A DNA stretch of 31,083 nucleotides from a virus. Positions 1-8,282 of the stretch are shown in pieces; positions within the stretch are counted from its first letter, which is position 1, and the number at the start of each line of letters is the position of its first letter. The translations under genes and the position numbers were made by a program. The stretch is taken from positions 1 to 31,083 of the IMG/VR virus record IMGVR_UViG_3300002334_000133; one strand, given 5' to 3'. The notes beneath the pieces are model-generated. The model saw nothing but the letters and a program-made list of their open reading frames with translations. It was not told the origin of the DNA and did no database searches.

Positions 1-94
1 AGTCAACTAAAAGTAACCGCGTAAAACGAGCCGGTTTATTCGCGGCGCGCTATCGTAATCCCGCTCCTGATCTTTTCGAAATCGGGTCCGCGTA

Positions 95-616
95 ATGGGC
101 TCCGGACGTAAGCCAAAACCGACCGCTCTTAAGAAAGCCCAGGGCAACCCAGGCAAGCGGAAGCTCCGAGAGAATGAACCGTCGCCACCTGGGGCGCGCC
201 GTCTCCGAATCCCGACGGCTCCAGCATTCCTGGGGCAACATGGGAAACGGGAATGGGGTCGACTCGGCCGCATCCTGGCGAACCTGGGGCTCCTGACCGA
301 CTCGGACCTTAAGTCGTTCGCCGCGTATTGTGCGGCCTGGGATCAGTTCGTCCGTGCCGAGCTCGCACTCAAGCGATCGGGCGATGTGATCCTGCTCCCC
401 AGTGGCCGTCGTGTCGCCTCTCCCTACATAGCGATCCGGAACCGCGCGGACGACCGGCTCCGCTCCTGGGGGAGTGACTTCGGCCTAACCCCAGCGGCTC
501 GATCGAGGCTCCACATCTCCGCCAGTGGTGATTCCCCAGGCGCTTCGCCGACGTCGGACACTGAACGTATCTCGAAATGGCTGTTCGAGGATCACCCAGG
601 CCAGGAGACGGGATAG
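95..616 (+). CDS. terS: Phage terminase small subunit, P27 family
   Basis: The protein has 173 residues. It recognises the viral DNA and hands it to the large terminase at the start of packaging. The N-terminus (residues 1-25) has the GRKPKPTALK...GNPGKR signature typical of P27-type small terminases. A helical DNA-binding/oligomerisation core follows at about 50-130, with a Ser/Pro-rich linker before the C-terminus. The length is normal for the family. The ATG at 95 is the first in frame; its ribosome binding site is poor. The stop TAG (614-616) shares its last base with the GTG start of the large subunit, so the two are probably translationally coupled. Assignment rests on the N-terminal signature and on position next to terL. 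Confidence 0.9.
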   Translation: MGSGRKPKPTALKKAQGNPGKRKLRENEPSPPGARRLRIPTAPAFLGQHGKREWGRLGRILANLGLLTDSDLKSFAAYCAAWDQFVRAELALKRSGDVILLPSGRRVASPYIAIRNRADDRLRSWGSDFGLTPAARSRLHISASGDSPGASPTSDTERISKWLFEDHPGQETG

Positions 617-2256
617 TGGGCGACCTGGTTCTGTTCGACTATCCGTCGTCCAAGTGGATCGAGCTCGCTCGGGAACGCCAGGCTCGCGATCTAGTCGACG
701 GCCCGAAACGCGGGCTCCACTGGGTCCCGGCTCGAGGCTGGCGGGTCGTGAAATTCTTCGAACTCTGCCACCACTACAAGGGACCGCTCGCCGGGAAACC
801 GTTCAAGCTCGAGAAATGGCAGATCGACGACGTAATACTCCCGCTGTTTTCCTGGATACGCGACGACGGGACGCGCCGGTTCCGAGAGGCCTGGATTGAG
901 TGGGCGAGAAAATCAGGCAAGAGCGCGTTCGCTGGTGTGATCGGTTTATATCTCACTATCGCCGATATGGAACCAGGAGCCGAGGTCTACACCCTGGCGA
1001 CCAAAAAAGAACAGGCGAAACTCGTGTGGGACGACGCCGATACGTTCGTCGCCGAGTCGCCGTATCTAAATCAGTTCGTCCAGCGGTTCCGGACGTCGCT
1101 ATATGTCCCCAGGACCCGTTCGGTTATGCGCTACCTCGGCCGGAATTCGAAAACGACCGACGGCCTCAATGTCCACGGCTATATCGCCGACGAGGTTCAC
1201 GAGTGGAGGGACCGGGCCCTGTGGGACAAAATGGACACGGCGAAAGGTGCGCGATCCCAGCCGCTCGGAGTGGCAATAACGACAGCAGGCGTATACCGGC
1301 CCGAGGCTATCGGCTGGATTCAACACGAGCGAGCTGTCGCCGTCCTGGAGGGCATTCTCGACGACGACGAGCTGTTCGTTTCGATCGCCGCCGCCGAGCC
1401 GACGGACGATTTTTCGCTCCCGTCAACATGGGCGAAAGCTAATCCGAACATGGACGTAACTATTTCGTCGGAATACTTAGCGGCGCAATATCAGAAAGCC
1501 GTAACCCAGCCCGGTTTTTACAACACGTTCGCCCGGCTCCACCTGAACATCTGGGTCCAGTCGGTCGAACGGATAATCGACCTCGATATCTGGGACCAGG
1601 GACCGAAAGTCGCCAAAGAGTCCGACCTGTTAGGCCAGCGAGCATACGGCGGACTTGATATCGCCACGATCTCCGACCTGGCGTCGTTCGAGCTCGTATT
1701 TCCAGACCCGGCCGGATCGTCTCACCCTTACGACGTAATCTCGACGTTCTGGTGTCCCGAGGACACGATAGCCGAGCGGACCGAGCGGGATCGGGTCCCG
1801 TATTCCGACTGGGTACGCCAGGGCCTAATCCGGGCGACTCCAGGCGGGACGATCGACCAGGATGTGATCGTTCGGGATATTCTCGAGCTCTGCCAGAAAT
1901 ACAACGTCCAGGAGATCGGTTACGACCCGTTCAACGCGAGCGCCCTGGTTAAGAAATTGGCCGACGAGGGCCTAACAATGGTCCAGGTACGCCAGGGATT
2001 CCTAACCCTCTCCCCAGCGACGAAACAATTTCTAATAGACTACAAACAGAATCGCATCGCTCACGGTGGACACGCGATTCTCCGCTGGAATGCGGCGAAC
2101 CTGGCGGTCGAGCGGGACGCCTCGGACAATATCAAGCCAAGCAAAAAAGAAGCGACCGAGAAAATCGACGGCATTGTGGCGCTAATCATCGCGATCGAGC
2201 GAATGGTTTCCGCCGAGGCCGCTAATGTCTCGGACGGGGAGTTAACTCTCGTATGA
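616..2256 (+). CDS. terL: Phage terminase large subunit (ATPase and nuclease)
   Basis: This is the packaging motor, which pumps DNA into the prohead and cuts the concatemer. I place the start at GTG 616, not at an upstream ATG at 577, because AGGAG at 603-607 is well spaced and the start overlaps the terS stop (TAGTG). This gives 546 residues. Visible motifs are Walker A ARKSGKSA (97-104), Walker B YIADEVH with D192 and E193, and an RNase H-like nuclease domain with GGLDIA (D348), GYDPF (D437) and KIDG (D518) as metal-binding acidic residues. The length and motif spacing match HK97/P27-associated large terminases. The stop overlaps the next gene (ATGA). Confidence 0.95.
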   Translation: MGDLVLFDYPSSKWIELARERQARDLVDGPKRGLHWVPARGWRVVKFFELCHHYKGPLAGKPFKLEKWQIDDVILPLFSWIRDDGTRRFREAWIEWARKSGKSAFAGVIGLYLTIADMEPGAEVYTLATKKEQAKLVWDDADTFVAESPYLNQFVQRFRTSLYVPRTRSVMRYLGRNSKTTDGLNVHGYIADEVHEWRDRALWDKMDTAKGARSQPLGVAITTAGVYRPEAIGWIQHERAVAVLEGILDDDELFVSIAAAEPTDDFSLPSTWAKANPNMDVTISSEYLAAQYQKAVTQPGFYNTFARLHLNIWVQSVERIIDLDIWDQGPKVAKESDLLGQRAYGGLDIATISDLASFELVFPDPAGSSHPYDVISTFWCPEDTIAERTERDRVPYSDWVRQGLIRATPGGTIDQDVIVRDILELCQKYNVQEIGYDPFNASALVKKLADEGLTMVQVRQGFLTLSPATKQFLIDYKQNRIAHGGHAILRWNAANLAVERDASDNIKPSKKEATEKIDGIVALIIAIERMVSAEAANVSDGELTLV

Positions 2257-2459
2257 TCGACCTCAGACGCCGGATATCAAAAATCACGCCACCAGCTCCG
2301 CCGCTCCCGGACCTTTCGGACGCCATGACCTGGGCCGGAGTCGTTCTGGTGGCTATTGGTGTCGGCCTGGTCCACATACCGGCCGGAATCATTACCGCGG
2401 GCTTGATCCTGTTATTCTTCGCCTGGGTATTGGATAACTCGACTCCTGGGGGAGCTTAA
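2253..2459 (+). CDS. Small two-helix membrane protein, unknown function
   Basis: This 68-residue protein overlaps the terL stop by four bases (ATGA) and ends directly before the portal start. Residues 1-25 are polar and Pro-rich. Two hydrophobic stretches, about 27-42 and 45-60, separated by HIPAG, look like a membrane hairpin. Small hydrophobic genes between terminase and portal occur in many siphoviruses without known function. I do not recognise a family. It could be a holin-like or head-associated protein; position alone does not decide. It is likely a real gene because of the tight coupling on both sides. Confidence 0.7.
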   Translation: MIDLRRRISKITPPAPPLPDLSDAMTWAGVVLVAIGVGLVHIPAGIITAGLILLFFAWVLDNSTPGGA

Positions 2460-4529
2460 ATGTCGCTAATGAAACGAGCCGCGGAATCCCGAGCGGTTTC
2501 CAACCTGGCCAACCCGACGAGCTGGCTCCTGGACGCCCTGGGAGCTGGTGGCGGAGCCGCTTCCGGGATCGCCGTAACCCAGCGAGCGGCCGAGAGCTAT
2601 ACGGCGTTCGGTGCGGCCGTGAATGTGATCGCCCAGGACGTCTCGACGCTCCCGCTCCTGGCGTATTCGAATCTCCAAGGCGGCGGAAAGCAACGGGAGC
2701 CCGACTCCTATATGTGGAAGCTACTCCACGACCGCGCTAACCCGGAAATCACGAACCAGCGCCTCTGGTATCTCTCACTCCGGGACACCCTCGTAACCGG
2801 GAATATGTTCCTCGAGGTCGTACGCGACGCCGGAGGTCGACCCGTCGAGCTCTGGTATCTCCCGAACACTTCGACCGTGTTCCGCGTGGACGACCAGCGA
2901 TGGCTCGGCGTCGAGACGCCCAGCGGCCATTCTGTAAAGCTCAAACTCGGCCCAGGTGGCCAGGCGATCCAGGTAATGGGCGACGGCGGGAACACATTCG
3001 GCGGACAATCCGTCGTCGGTCAATATCGAGAGTCGATCGGACTCGGCCTGGCGACCGAACGGTTCGGCGCTCGGTTTTTCGGCTCCGGTTCTCGGCCGAG
3101 TGGCCATATCGAATACGACGGCACATTCTCAGACCCGGCCGCTCGAGAATCGTTCCGTCGCCAGTGGTCCGAGGCCCAGGCTGGGCTCTCCAACTCTCAC
3201 CGCGTCGCGATCCTGAATAAAGGAATGAAATTCATCCCGTCGTCAATCCCGCCGGACGACGCCCAGTTCCTCGAGACTCGGAAATTCCAGACGACAGAAA
3301 TGGCCCGGATATTCCGGCTCCCGCCGCACAAAATCCAGGACCTCGAGAAAGCCACCTACACAAATATCGAGGAACAACAGCTCGACTATGTGACCGAGAC
3401 GTTACGAGCTCGCCTGGTAGCGCTAGAACAGGTCCTAAATTACGACCTGGTTCCCGCTCCAGACCGTCGCCGTATCTATGTCGAATTCTTGATCGACGGG
3501 CTACTCCGAGGCAACACGACCGCCCGATTCGCCGCCTACAACGTGGCGCGTATGGGCGGCTGGATGAACGCCGACGAAATACGAGCTCGGGAGAATATGA
3601 ATCCACTCCCGGACGGCCAGGGCCAGGTCTACTGGGTCCCGCTGAACATGGCCAACGCCCAGCAACTAACCGAGCTGGACGAATCGACCGACGAGGGCGT
3701 TCGAACGATCACTGTCGAGGGCCGTCGGTGGCTGGGCGATCGCCTGGGCCAGCGAGCGCTCCCGGAACCAGGCGCTCGGAAGATCGCCACTCCAGGAGCT
3801 CTCCAACGGTCCGTAAAGGGACGCCATCGGCTCCAGCGCCGGTTCGTGGCCACATTCGAGGACGCTATCGGTCGGACTGTAACCAGGGAGACGGATCGCG
3901 TCGCCAGTATCGCTAGGAAACAGCTCAACGACGGCGGATCGGTTACTGGATTCCTGGTCGAGATCGGGGATTTTTACCGGAAGCATTCGACATATACGGA
4001 GCGAGCAATCGGACCCGTCGTCGAGTCCTACGCCGCGGCCGTGTGGGCCGATGCGGCCGAGGAAGTCGGAAGCGATCCGGAAATGGGCTCCGAGGGAGAG
4101 GAATTAGCTCGCGACCTGGCCAGGACGATCGGCGTCCGGGCCGCTGTGAGCTCCGAGGGCCAGCTCCGGAAGATCGTAACCGAGACTCCGGACGACGACG
4201 TTATCGACGCCGTGGAAACCAGGCTCTCCCAATGGTCCGAGACGAAAGCTGGCAAAATGTCCAGGCGGGAAACCGTCCAGGCTGGGGCCACGATAGCGAA
4301 ACAGGCCTGGGTCGCCGCCGGTATAACCGAGCTAGTGTGGCGGACCGTCGGGGATAATTGCCCGATGTGCGACGAGTTGGACGGGGCCGTGGTCGGGATC
4401 GAGCGCGAGGCGTTCGTCCAGGCTGGCGAGTCGGTCGAGAATCCGGACGGGACGAACATCACTCCGACCCGGAACGTCCTTACTCCGCCGCTCCATGAGG
4501 GATGCGATTGTTCGGTAACGCCAGGGTAA
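2460..4529 (+). CDS. Portal protein (HK97 type) fused to a MuF-like minor head domain
   Basis: The protein has 689 residues. The first ~400 are an HK97-family portal, the dodecameric ring at the capsid vertex through which DNA passes: a polar start, a Thr/Ser-rich segment, the long clip/stem/crown core with RLPPHKI near 285 and helices typical of phage portals, then DADEIR-type residues near 375. Ordinary portals of this type end at about 400-480. Here the chain continues with a helical region (about 450-620) and a C-terminus typical of Mu gpF-like minor head proteins: GDNCPMCDELDG with C634 and C637, then PPLHEGCDC with H679, C682 and C684. The fusion is unbroken in frame. GGAG just upstream supports ATG 2460. 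Confidence 0.9.
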   Translation: MSLMKRAAESRAVSNLANPTSWLLDALGAGGGAASGIAVTQRAAESYTAFGAAVNVIAQDVSTLPLLAYSNLQGGGKQREPDSYMWKLLHDRANPEITNQRLWYLSLRDTLVTGNMFLEVVRDAGGRPVELWYLPNTSTVFRVDDQRWLGVETPSGHSVKLKLGPGGQAIQVMGDGGNTFGGQSVVGQYRESIGLGLATERFGARFFGSGSRPSGHIEYDGTFSDPAARESFRRQWSEAQAGLSNSHRVAILNKGMKFIPSSIPPDDAQFLETRKFQTTEMARIFRLPPHKIQDLEKATYTNIEEQQLDYVTETLRARLVALEQVLNYDLVPAPDRRRIYVEFLIDGLLRGNTTARFAAYNVARMGGWMNADEIRARENMNPLPDGQGQVYWVPLNMANAQQLTELDESTDEGVRTITVEGRRWLGDRLGQRALPEPGARKIATPGALQRSVKGRHRLQRRFVATFEDAIGRTVTRETDRVASIARKQLNDGGSVTGFLVEIGDFYRKHSTYTERAIGPVVESYAAAVWADAAEEVGSDPEMGSEGEELARDLARTIGVRAAVSSEGQLRKIVTETPDDDVIDAVETRLSQWSETKAGKMSRRETVQAGATIAKQAWVAAGITELVWRTVGDNCPMCDELDGAVVGIEREAFVQAGESVENPDGTNITPTRNVLTPPLHEGCDCSVTPG

Positions 4530-4570
4530 AAAGATCAGATCATAAACGGATCTGAACTAACTAATCTTTT
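4529..4570. promoter_or_regulatory. Nested inverted repeat before the prohead protease gene
   Basis: The 53-base gap between portal and protease is unusually A+T-rich. It contains TCAGATC (4535-4541), a 7-base loop and GATCTGA (4549-4555). Around this lies an outer pair, AAAAGAT (4529-4535) and ATCTTTT (4564-4570). The hairpin with A-rich 5' and T-rich 3' flanks resembles a weak terminator or attenuator, or an operator. The protease ribosome binding site GAGGT (4572-4576) follows immediately, so the structure may also affect translation. Function is inferred. Confidence 0.45.
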
Positions 4571-4582
4571 CGAGGTAAAAAA

Positions 4583-5383
4583 ATGCGATCGACACCACAA
4601 AAAACAGACCGACGAATGACATTTACGGCGAACCTACGGGCCGAGGCCGAGGGCGAGTCCAGGACTGTTACTGGCCACGCCGCGATCTGGGACACCCTCT
4701 CCGAACCGCTCGGCGGATTCCGAGAGAAGATCGAGAAGGGCGCGTTTACCAGGGCGATTAAAGAGGACGACGTTCGAGCCCTCTGGAATCACGACCCGAG
4801 CCTAATAATGGCCAGGTCGAAAGCTGGGGAGGGAACTCTAAAGCTCTCCGAGGACTCGACCGGGCTCCGGAGCGAGTGGGAAATGCCCGAGGGTCCCCAG
4901 GGCGACTGGTGGCTCGACGCGATCCGCCGTGGCGACGTTAATCAGATGTCTTTTAACTTCATTCCGAAAGTGGTCGAGTGGGAACACATCGACGGCGAGG
5001 ATTCGATCGCTACGGTCCGAGAGGCCGAGCTGTTCGACGTCTCCCCGGTGACATATCCCGCCTACCTGGAGACGGATATCCAGGCCCGGAATCTAAAGCG
5101 CTCACTCCGGGACGACGGGGGAGCCGCTGTCGCTGATCCGGAAGTCGAAACCGACGAGGACCAGGACGACGACGAGCTAACCGACGACGAGCTCGCCGCC
5201 GCCGAGGTCGAGGCCCAGGAAGCGGCCGACCAGGACCTGGCGACCGAGCTGGAGATCGAACTCGAGGAAGCTCTCGCCGAGGTCGATCGAATCACGGCGG
5301 AAATCGAGGCCGACGCCGATCCGGATAACGAGATCGAGCTCGACGAGGACGACGAGGAAGTGGACGACCAGGCCGCGGATTAG
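4583..5383 (+). CDS. HK97-family prohead protease with acidic C-terminal extension
   Basis: This 266-residue serine protease (peptidase S78/U35 family) trims the capsid delta domain during head maturation. Residues 12-175 form the protease: TGHAAIWD near 30-37, WNHDPSLIMAR with probable catalytic H70, and NQMSFNF with probable nucleophile S123, followed by DVSPVTYPAY, the usual end of the core. Residues 180-266 are extremely rich in Asp and Glu and predicted helical or coiled, much longer and more acidic than in HK97 gp4. This tail may act as an internal scaffold, since no separate scaffold gene is present. GAGGT six bases before ATG 4583 supports the start. It lies between portal and capsid as expected. 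Confidence 0.9.
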   Translation: MRSTPQKTDRRMTFTANLRAEAEGESRTVTGHAAIWDTLSEPLGGFREKIEKGAFTRAIKEDDVRALWNHDPSLIMARSKAGEGTLKLSEDSTGLRSEWEMPEGPQGDWWLDAIRRGDVNQMSFNFIPKVVEWEHIDGEDSIATVREAELFDVSPVTYPAYLETDIQARNLKRSLRDDGGAAVADPEVETDEDQDDDELTDDELAAAEVEAQEAADQDLATELEIELEEALAEVDRITAEIEADADPDNEIELDEDDEEVDDQAAD

Positions 5384-5411
5384 GTAATCTGTACGGGACC
5401 TGATCGGAGCC

Positions 5412-5436
5412 GCCGACGCCCAGCTGGGCCGACGCC
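5412..5436. repeat. 9-bp direct repeat around a 12-bp palindrome, protease-capsid gap
   Basis: The 181-base gap between protease and capsid has no convincing gene. It contains GCCGACGCC twice (5412-5420 and 5428-5436), overlapping the perfect palindrome GCCCAGCTGGGC at 5418-5429. The inner CCCAGCTGGG also occurs in the promoter region before the HNH gene (21528-21537). This could be a regulatory site or an mRNA structure near the most highly expressed gene; nothing more can be said. Confidence 0.35.
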
Positions 5437-5564
5437 AACCGACGAACGTAGTCAAGCGATCCAGTAGGGCGCGGGAACTGCGAGGCCAGTTATTACTAAT
5501 TGGCGTCGTGGAGCTCGCGCCCTTTCGCGTGGACCTCTCCGGCGCATTTACGGAGAATTATTCG

Positions 5565-7040
5565 ATGCGAAAATCGACTATGAGATGGCTCCACCAGGTA
5601 TTCCTACTTATGGCCCTGGCCATGTTTGCGGCTATCCCTACCGAGGGCGGAGCCGCTGGAACCGTTACCGAAAAGAAGATGAACCGAGAGGAACGTCGAG
5701 CGGAGATCGCCAAGCTCCAGCGCGCGGGCCACGTCCCAGGCGCACAGACCACACTCTCGATCGCTGAACAGCGTCTCCACGCTGTAACCGAGGCCCGATC
5801 GCTGGGTACTCGAGACGATAAAACCGGGGTTACTACATTTACCGACGAGGAACGCCGCCAGGCGCGCCTATGGCTCGGAGAGTCCCAGGACCTACGATCG
5901 GAAGCTAGCGACTCACGTCTAACCGACAAGATCAATCGAGAGATGGAATATCTCGAGGATCGCGACGATCGACTGTCGTCCGGCGAGACAATCGACGGCC
6001 GAGGCGAGCGAATTAGCCGAGACGTCCAGATGACATTCGGCCAGTTTGCGAAACCAGCCGATCCGGATTACGAGAAAGCGTTCCGATACGCATTACTCGC
6101 CGGAGCTTCCCGAGCTATGGTCCACGCCGAACACGGTCCGCATATCCAGCGAGCGCTCGATAACACGACCGATATCGGCGGCGGCTACCTGGTAGCTCCG
6201 CAACAGTTCACGGCCTCACTACTTAAGCTCGTGGACGACGCGGTGTTCGTTCGACAACATGCGACCGTTACTCGTCTCAATTCCGGCGATTCGATCGGCC
6301 GTCCGTCTATGGACTCCCGGTTCTCGAATCCAGCCTGGACGGCGGAGATCGAAGCGGCTCCGGCCGACACGACTACGCCATTCGGTAAACGCGAGCTCGA
6401 GCCTCACCCACTTTCGAAGCTGGTCAAGGTGTCGAATAAGCTACTCCGCTCGGCCGCTCTCCCGATCGACCAGATCGTTCGAAACGAGCTGAAATATGTT
6501 GTCGGGATCACGGAAGAAAACGCATTTATGAACGGCTCCGGAGTGGAACAGCCGCTCGGAATGTTCGTGGCGTCGCCCGATGGAATCTCGACCGCTCGAG
6601 ATATGATTACCGGCAACACCACCACGGCTCCGACGTTTATCGGACTCAAGCGCGCCAAGTACTCCGTTAAGGTCCAGTACTGGCCTCGGTCCCGGTGGAT
6701 TTTCCATCGAACCGTCGCCCTGTTGCTGGCTCTCGAACAGGACGATAACGGGAAATTTATCTGGGAGGAAAACGTAAAGGAAACCGAGCAGCCTCGACTC
6801 CTGGCGAATCCTGTGGATATGTCCGAGTACGCGCCGGACACGATAGCCGTCTCGGCCTACGTCGGAATCTTTGGAGATATCTCGAACTACTGGATCGCTG
6901 ATTCTCTCCAGGTGCAAATCCAGGTACTCCAGGAGCTCTACGCCCTGACGAACCAGGTCGGCTACATTGTGAGAAAAGAAACGGACGGAATGCCAGTCCT
7001 CGAGGAAGCATTCGCCCGCGTACAGTTAGCCGCTTCTTAA
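5565..7040 (+). CDS. Major capsid protein, HK97 fold, with hydrophobic N-terminus
   Basis: This 491-residue capsid protein builds the icosahedral head. GGAGA at 5552-5556, eight bases before ATG 5565, decides the start; a GTG at 5508 in the same frame has no ribosome binding site. Residues about 35-170 are charged and helical, as expected for a delta (scaffold) domain removed by the protease. The mature part begins near GGGYLVAPQQF (about 205) and shows the phage_capsid pattern: N-arm, TAEIEAAPADTTTPFGKREL (E-loop/spine region), NGSGVEQPLG, then the A-domain and P-domain strands to the end. Odd: residues 1-30 look like a secretion signal (MRKSTMRW, hydrophobic HQVFLLMALAMFAAI, then small residues), unusual for a capsid protein. 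A start at ATG 5679 would omit it but lacks a clear ribosome binding site. Confidence 0.92.
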   Translation: MRKSTMRWLHQVFLLMALAMFAAIPTEGGAAGTVTEKKMNREERRAEIAKLQRAGHVPGAQTTLSIAEQRLHAVTEARSLGTRDDKTGVTTFTDEERRQARLWLGESQDLRSEASDSRLTDKINREMEYLEDRDDRLSSGETIDGRGERISRDVQMTFGQFAKPADPDYEKAFRYALLAGASRAMVHAEHGPHIQRALDNTTDIGGGYLVAPQQFTASLLKLVDDAVFVRQHATVTRLNSGDSIGRPSMDSRFSNPAWTAEIEAAPADTTTPFGKRELEPHPLSKLVKVSNKLLRSAALPIDQIVRNELKYVVGITEENAFMNGSGVEQPLGMFVASPDGISTARDMITGNTTTAPTFIGLKRAKYSVKVQYWPRSRWIFHRTVALLLALEQDDNGKFIWEENVKETEQPRLLANPVDMSEYAPDTIAVSAYVGIFGDISNYWIADSLQVQIQVLQELYALTNQVGYIVRKETDGMPVLEEAFARVQLAAS

Positions 7041-7064
7041 TCGACGGCTAGTGCGAGAAACCGC

Positions 7065-7103
7065 GCGACGGGAGTCCAGGAATTGACCTGGGCTCGCCGT
7101 CGC
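7065..7103 (+). terminator. Long hairpin directly after the major capsid gene
   Basis: In the 84-base gap after the capsid gene, bases 7065-7080 pair with 7087-7103 around the loop AATTGA. Only one bulge and one G-U pair interrupt about fifteen base pairs. TAAATAG, not a T-run, follows. It may be a partial terminator, an RNase-resistant 3' end that stabilises capsid mRNA, or an attenuator that lets some transcription reach the next gene. Confidence 0.55.
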
Positions 7104-7124
7104 TAAATAGAATCGAGTTCGGGT

Positions 7125-7559
7125 GTGAACCTAAACGAAAACATGCTAATAACCCAGGCGATTACTCACCTGGCAGGAGCGGCCGACACGGCCGATATCG
7201 AGGGCGCGATCTGGGACGCCCAGAATTACAAGGACGTTCTCGTTCTATGTAACTTCGGCGTTATCACTGTTACCGGAGTCCAGGGAGTTCTACTCCAGGA
7301 CGGCGACGCGTCCAACCTTTCGGACGCGGCCACGATCGCCGGAACGTCTGTCACTGTGGCGGACGACGACGACGAAAAGACGGTAGCGATTACCGTCCAC
7401 AAGCTCCGCAAGCGCTACGGGCGAATCCACGTCGACCGCGCCACGGCGGACGCGGTGGTCGGTGGTGCTATGTACGTCCAGACGAACGGCCGGAAAGGTC
7501 CCGAGGCATCACCAGCCGGAACGGGAATGCTCTCCCTAACTAGGGTCGTCGGATCGTAA
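7125..7559 (+). CDS. Probable capsid decoration/stabilisation protein
   Basis: The protein has 144 residues and probably starts at GTG 7125; ATG 7143 is the alternative, and neither has a strong ribosome binding site. It is Val/Ala/Gly/Asp-rich and looks all-beta: alternating strands at VLVLCNFGVITVTGVQGV, TSVTVADDDDEKTVAITVHK and a final SLTRVVGS. I recognise no named family. The place immediately after the major capsid gene, small size and beta-rich composition fit a head decoration or fibre protein that binds the capsid lattice. It is flanked by hairpins on both sides, so it may be transcribed at its own level. Function is inferred from context. Confidence 0.6.
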   Translation: MNLNENMLITQAITHLAGAADTADIEGAIWDAQNYKDVLVLCNFGVITVTGVQGVLLQDGDASNLSDAATIAGTSVTVADDDDEKTVAITVHKLRKRYGRIHVDRATADAVVGGAMYVQTNGRKGPEASPAGTGMLSLTRVVGS

Positions 7560-7581
7560 GGTCCAGCGAGTAAGTAAATCG

Positions 7582-7620
7582 AATCGGTCGCCTGGGGGTG
7601 TTTCTCCTGGGCGACCGATT
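7582..7620 (+). terminator. Strong terminator-like hairpin after the decoration gene
   Basis: AATCGGTCGCC (7582-7592) is perfectly complementary to GGCGACCGATT (7610-7620). The interior can extend the stem through G-C and G-U pairs to the small loop TGTTT (7599-7603). Only a short TT follows the right arm. This is likely a transcription terminator or attenuator between the head and neck genes. The next gene begins 58 bases downstream. Confidence 0.6.
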
Positions 7621-7677
7621 TCGCGTAAGCTATGCGACGGCGAACTATTCACCACCAACACCCTCGAGGGGGGATTT

Positions 7678-8250
7678 ATGACGAGAGTACGATTTATTCG
7701 AACCTACGCTGGACCGGCCGGAACATGGGTCGGCGGGACCGAGGCCGACATTCCCGACGACCTGGCGACAGCACTCCTGGAGGGCGGGACTGTCGTCGAC
7801 GTCGCGGCTCCAGTAGATATCGACAATCTCCAGATGCCCGACACTCCGTTCGATCGGAAAATGGCGTTCCTGGAAACGATCCAGGATCGCGACGAACTGA
7901 AAGGAATCCTCGACGCCGCCAGTGTTGAATACAACACCCGCGCCGTTATCGGGACGCTCCGGAAATTGATCCTCGCGAGCCCGACCGCTATGGCTCTAAT
8001 CGAGGACCCTCTCGATCCGACCGAGCTCGAGGATTTAGAGAACGAACAACTAATAGCGAAAGCGGCCCTATCCGGGATCGACATATCCGGACTGATCGGC
8101 GACGAGGGCCTGGACCGGGAGGTTCTGATAAGTGAAATCCGAGCGAAAGCAGACGGAACCAGTACCTCGGAAACCGGCGCGGAATCCGGCTCCGAGGGGT
8201 CCGAGGGTTCCGAATCCGGCACGGACCAAACGCCTCGAGACCGCGATTAA
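7678..8250 (+). CDS. Neck-region assembly protein, unknown function
   Basis: The protein has 190 residues. A Gly-rich GAGGGGGG stretch four bases before ATG 7678 is a strong ribosome binding site. The N-terminus (1-45: MTRVRFIRTYAGPAGTWVGG, then ADIPDDLATALLEGGTVVDV) is the short beta module seen at the start of many phage head-tail proteins. Residues 60-155 are helical, with two similar segments, roughly DELKGILDAASVEY and EQLIAKAALSGIDI, that resemble small HeH/LEM-type helical motifs. The tail (155-190) is a low-complexity Ser/Gly/Glu linker. It sits between head and connector genes. The exact role is unknown; a head-closure or scaffold-like function is possible. Confidence 0.65.
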   Translation: MTRVRFIRTYAGPAGTWVGGTEADIPDDLATALLEGGTVVDVAAPVDIDNLQMPDTPFDRKMAFLETIQDRDELKGILDAASVEYNTRAVIGTLRKLILASPTAMALIEDPLDPTELEDLENEQLIAKAALSGIDISGLIGDEGLDREVLISEIRAKADGTSTSETGAESGSEGSEGSESGTDQTPRDRD

Positions 8251-8263
8251 GCGAGCTCGAAGT

Positions 8264-8276
8264 ATTCCGACGGAAT
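8264..8276. promoter_or_regulatory. 13-bp palindrome ATTCCGACGGAAT, site 1 of 4
   Basis: Perfect palindrome around a central A/T base, in the 111-base gap between the neck gene and the gp6-like adaptor. The same word occurs at 11135, 22627 and 27875, always between genes. It stands six bases before a strong hairpin (8283-8306), an arrangement mirrored at site 4. Likely a protein-binding site. Confidence 0.6.
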
Positions 8277-8282
8277 GAAATA

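Noticed and set aside
5508-5564. GTG 5508 as start of the capsid gene, giving 19 additional residues
   Set aside because: No ribosome binding site before it, whereas ATG 5565 has GGAGA eight bases upstream.
7083-7109. TTGACC and TAAATA as promoter boxes before the decoration gene
   Set aside because: The spacer is only 15 bases and the -35 box is part of the long hairpin at 7065-7103, which explains the sequence better.
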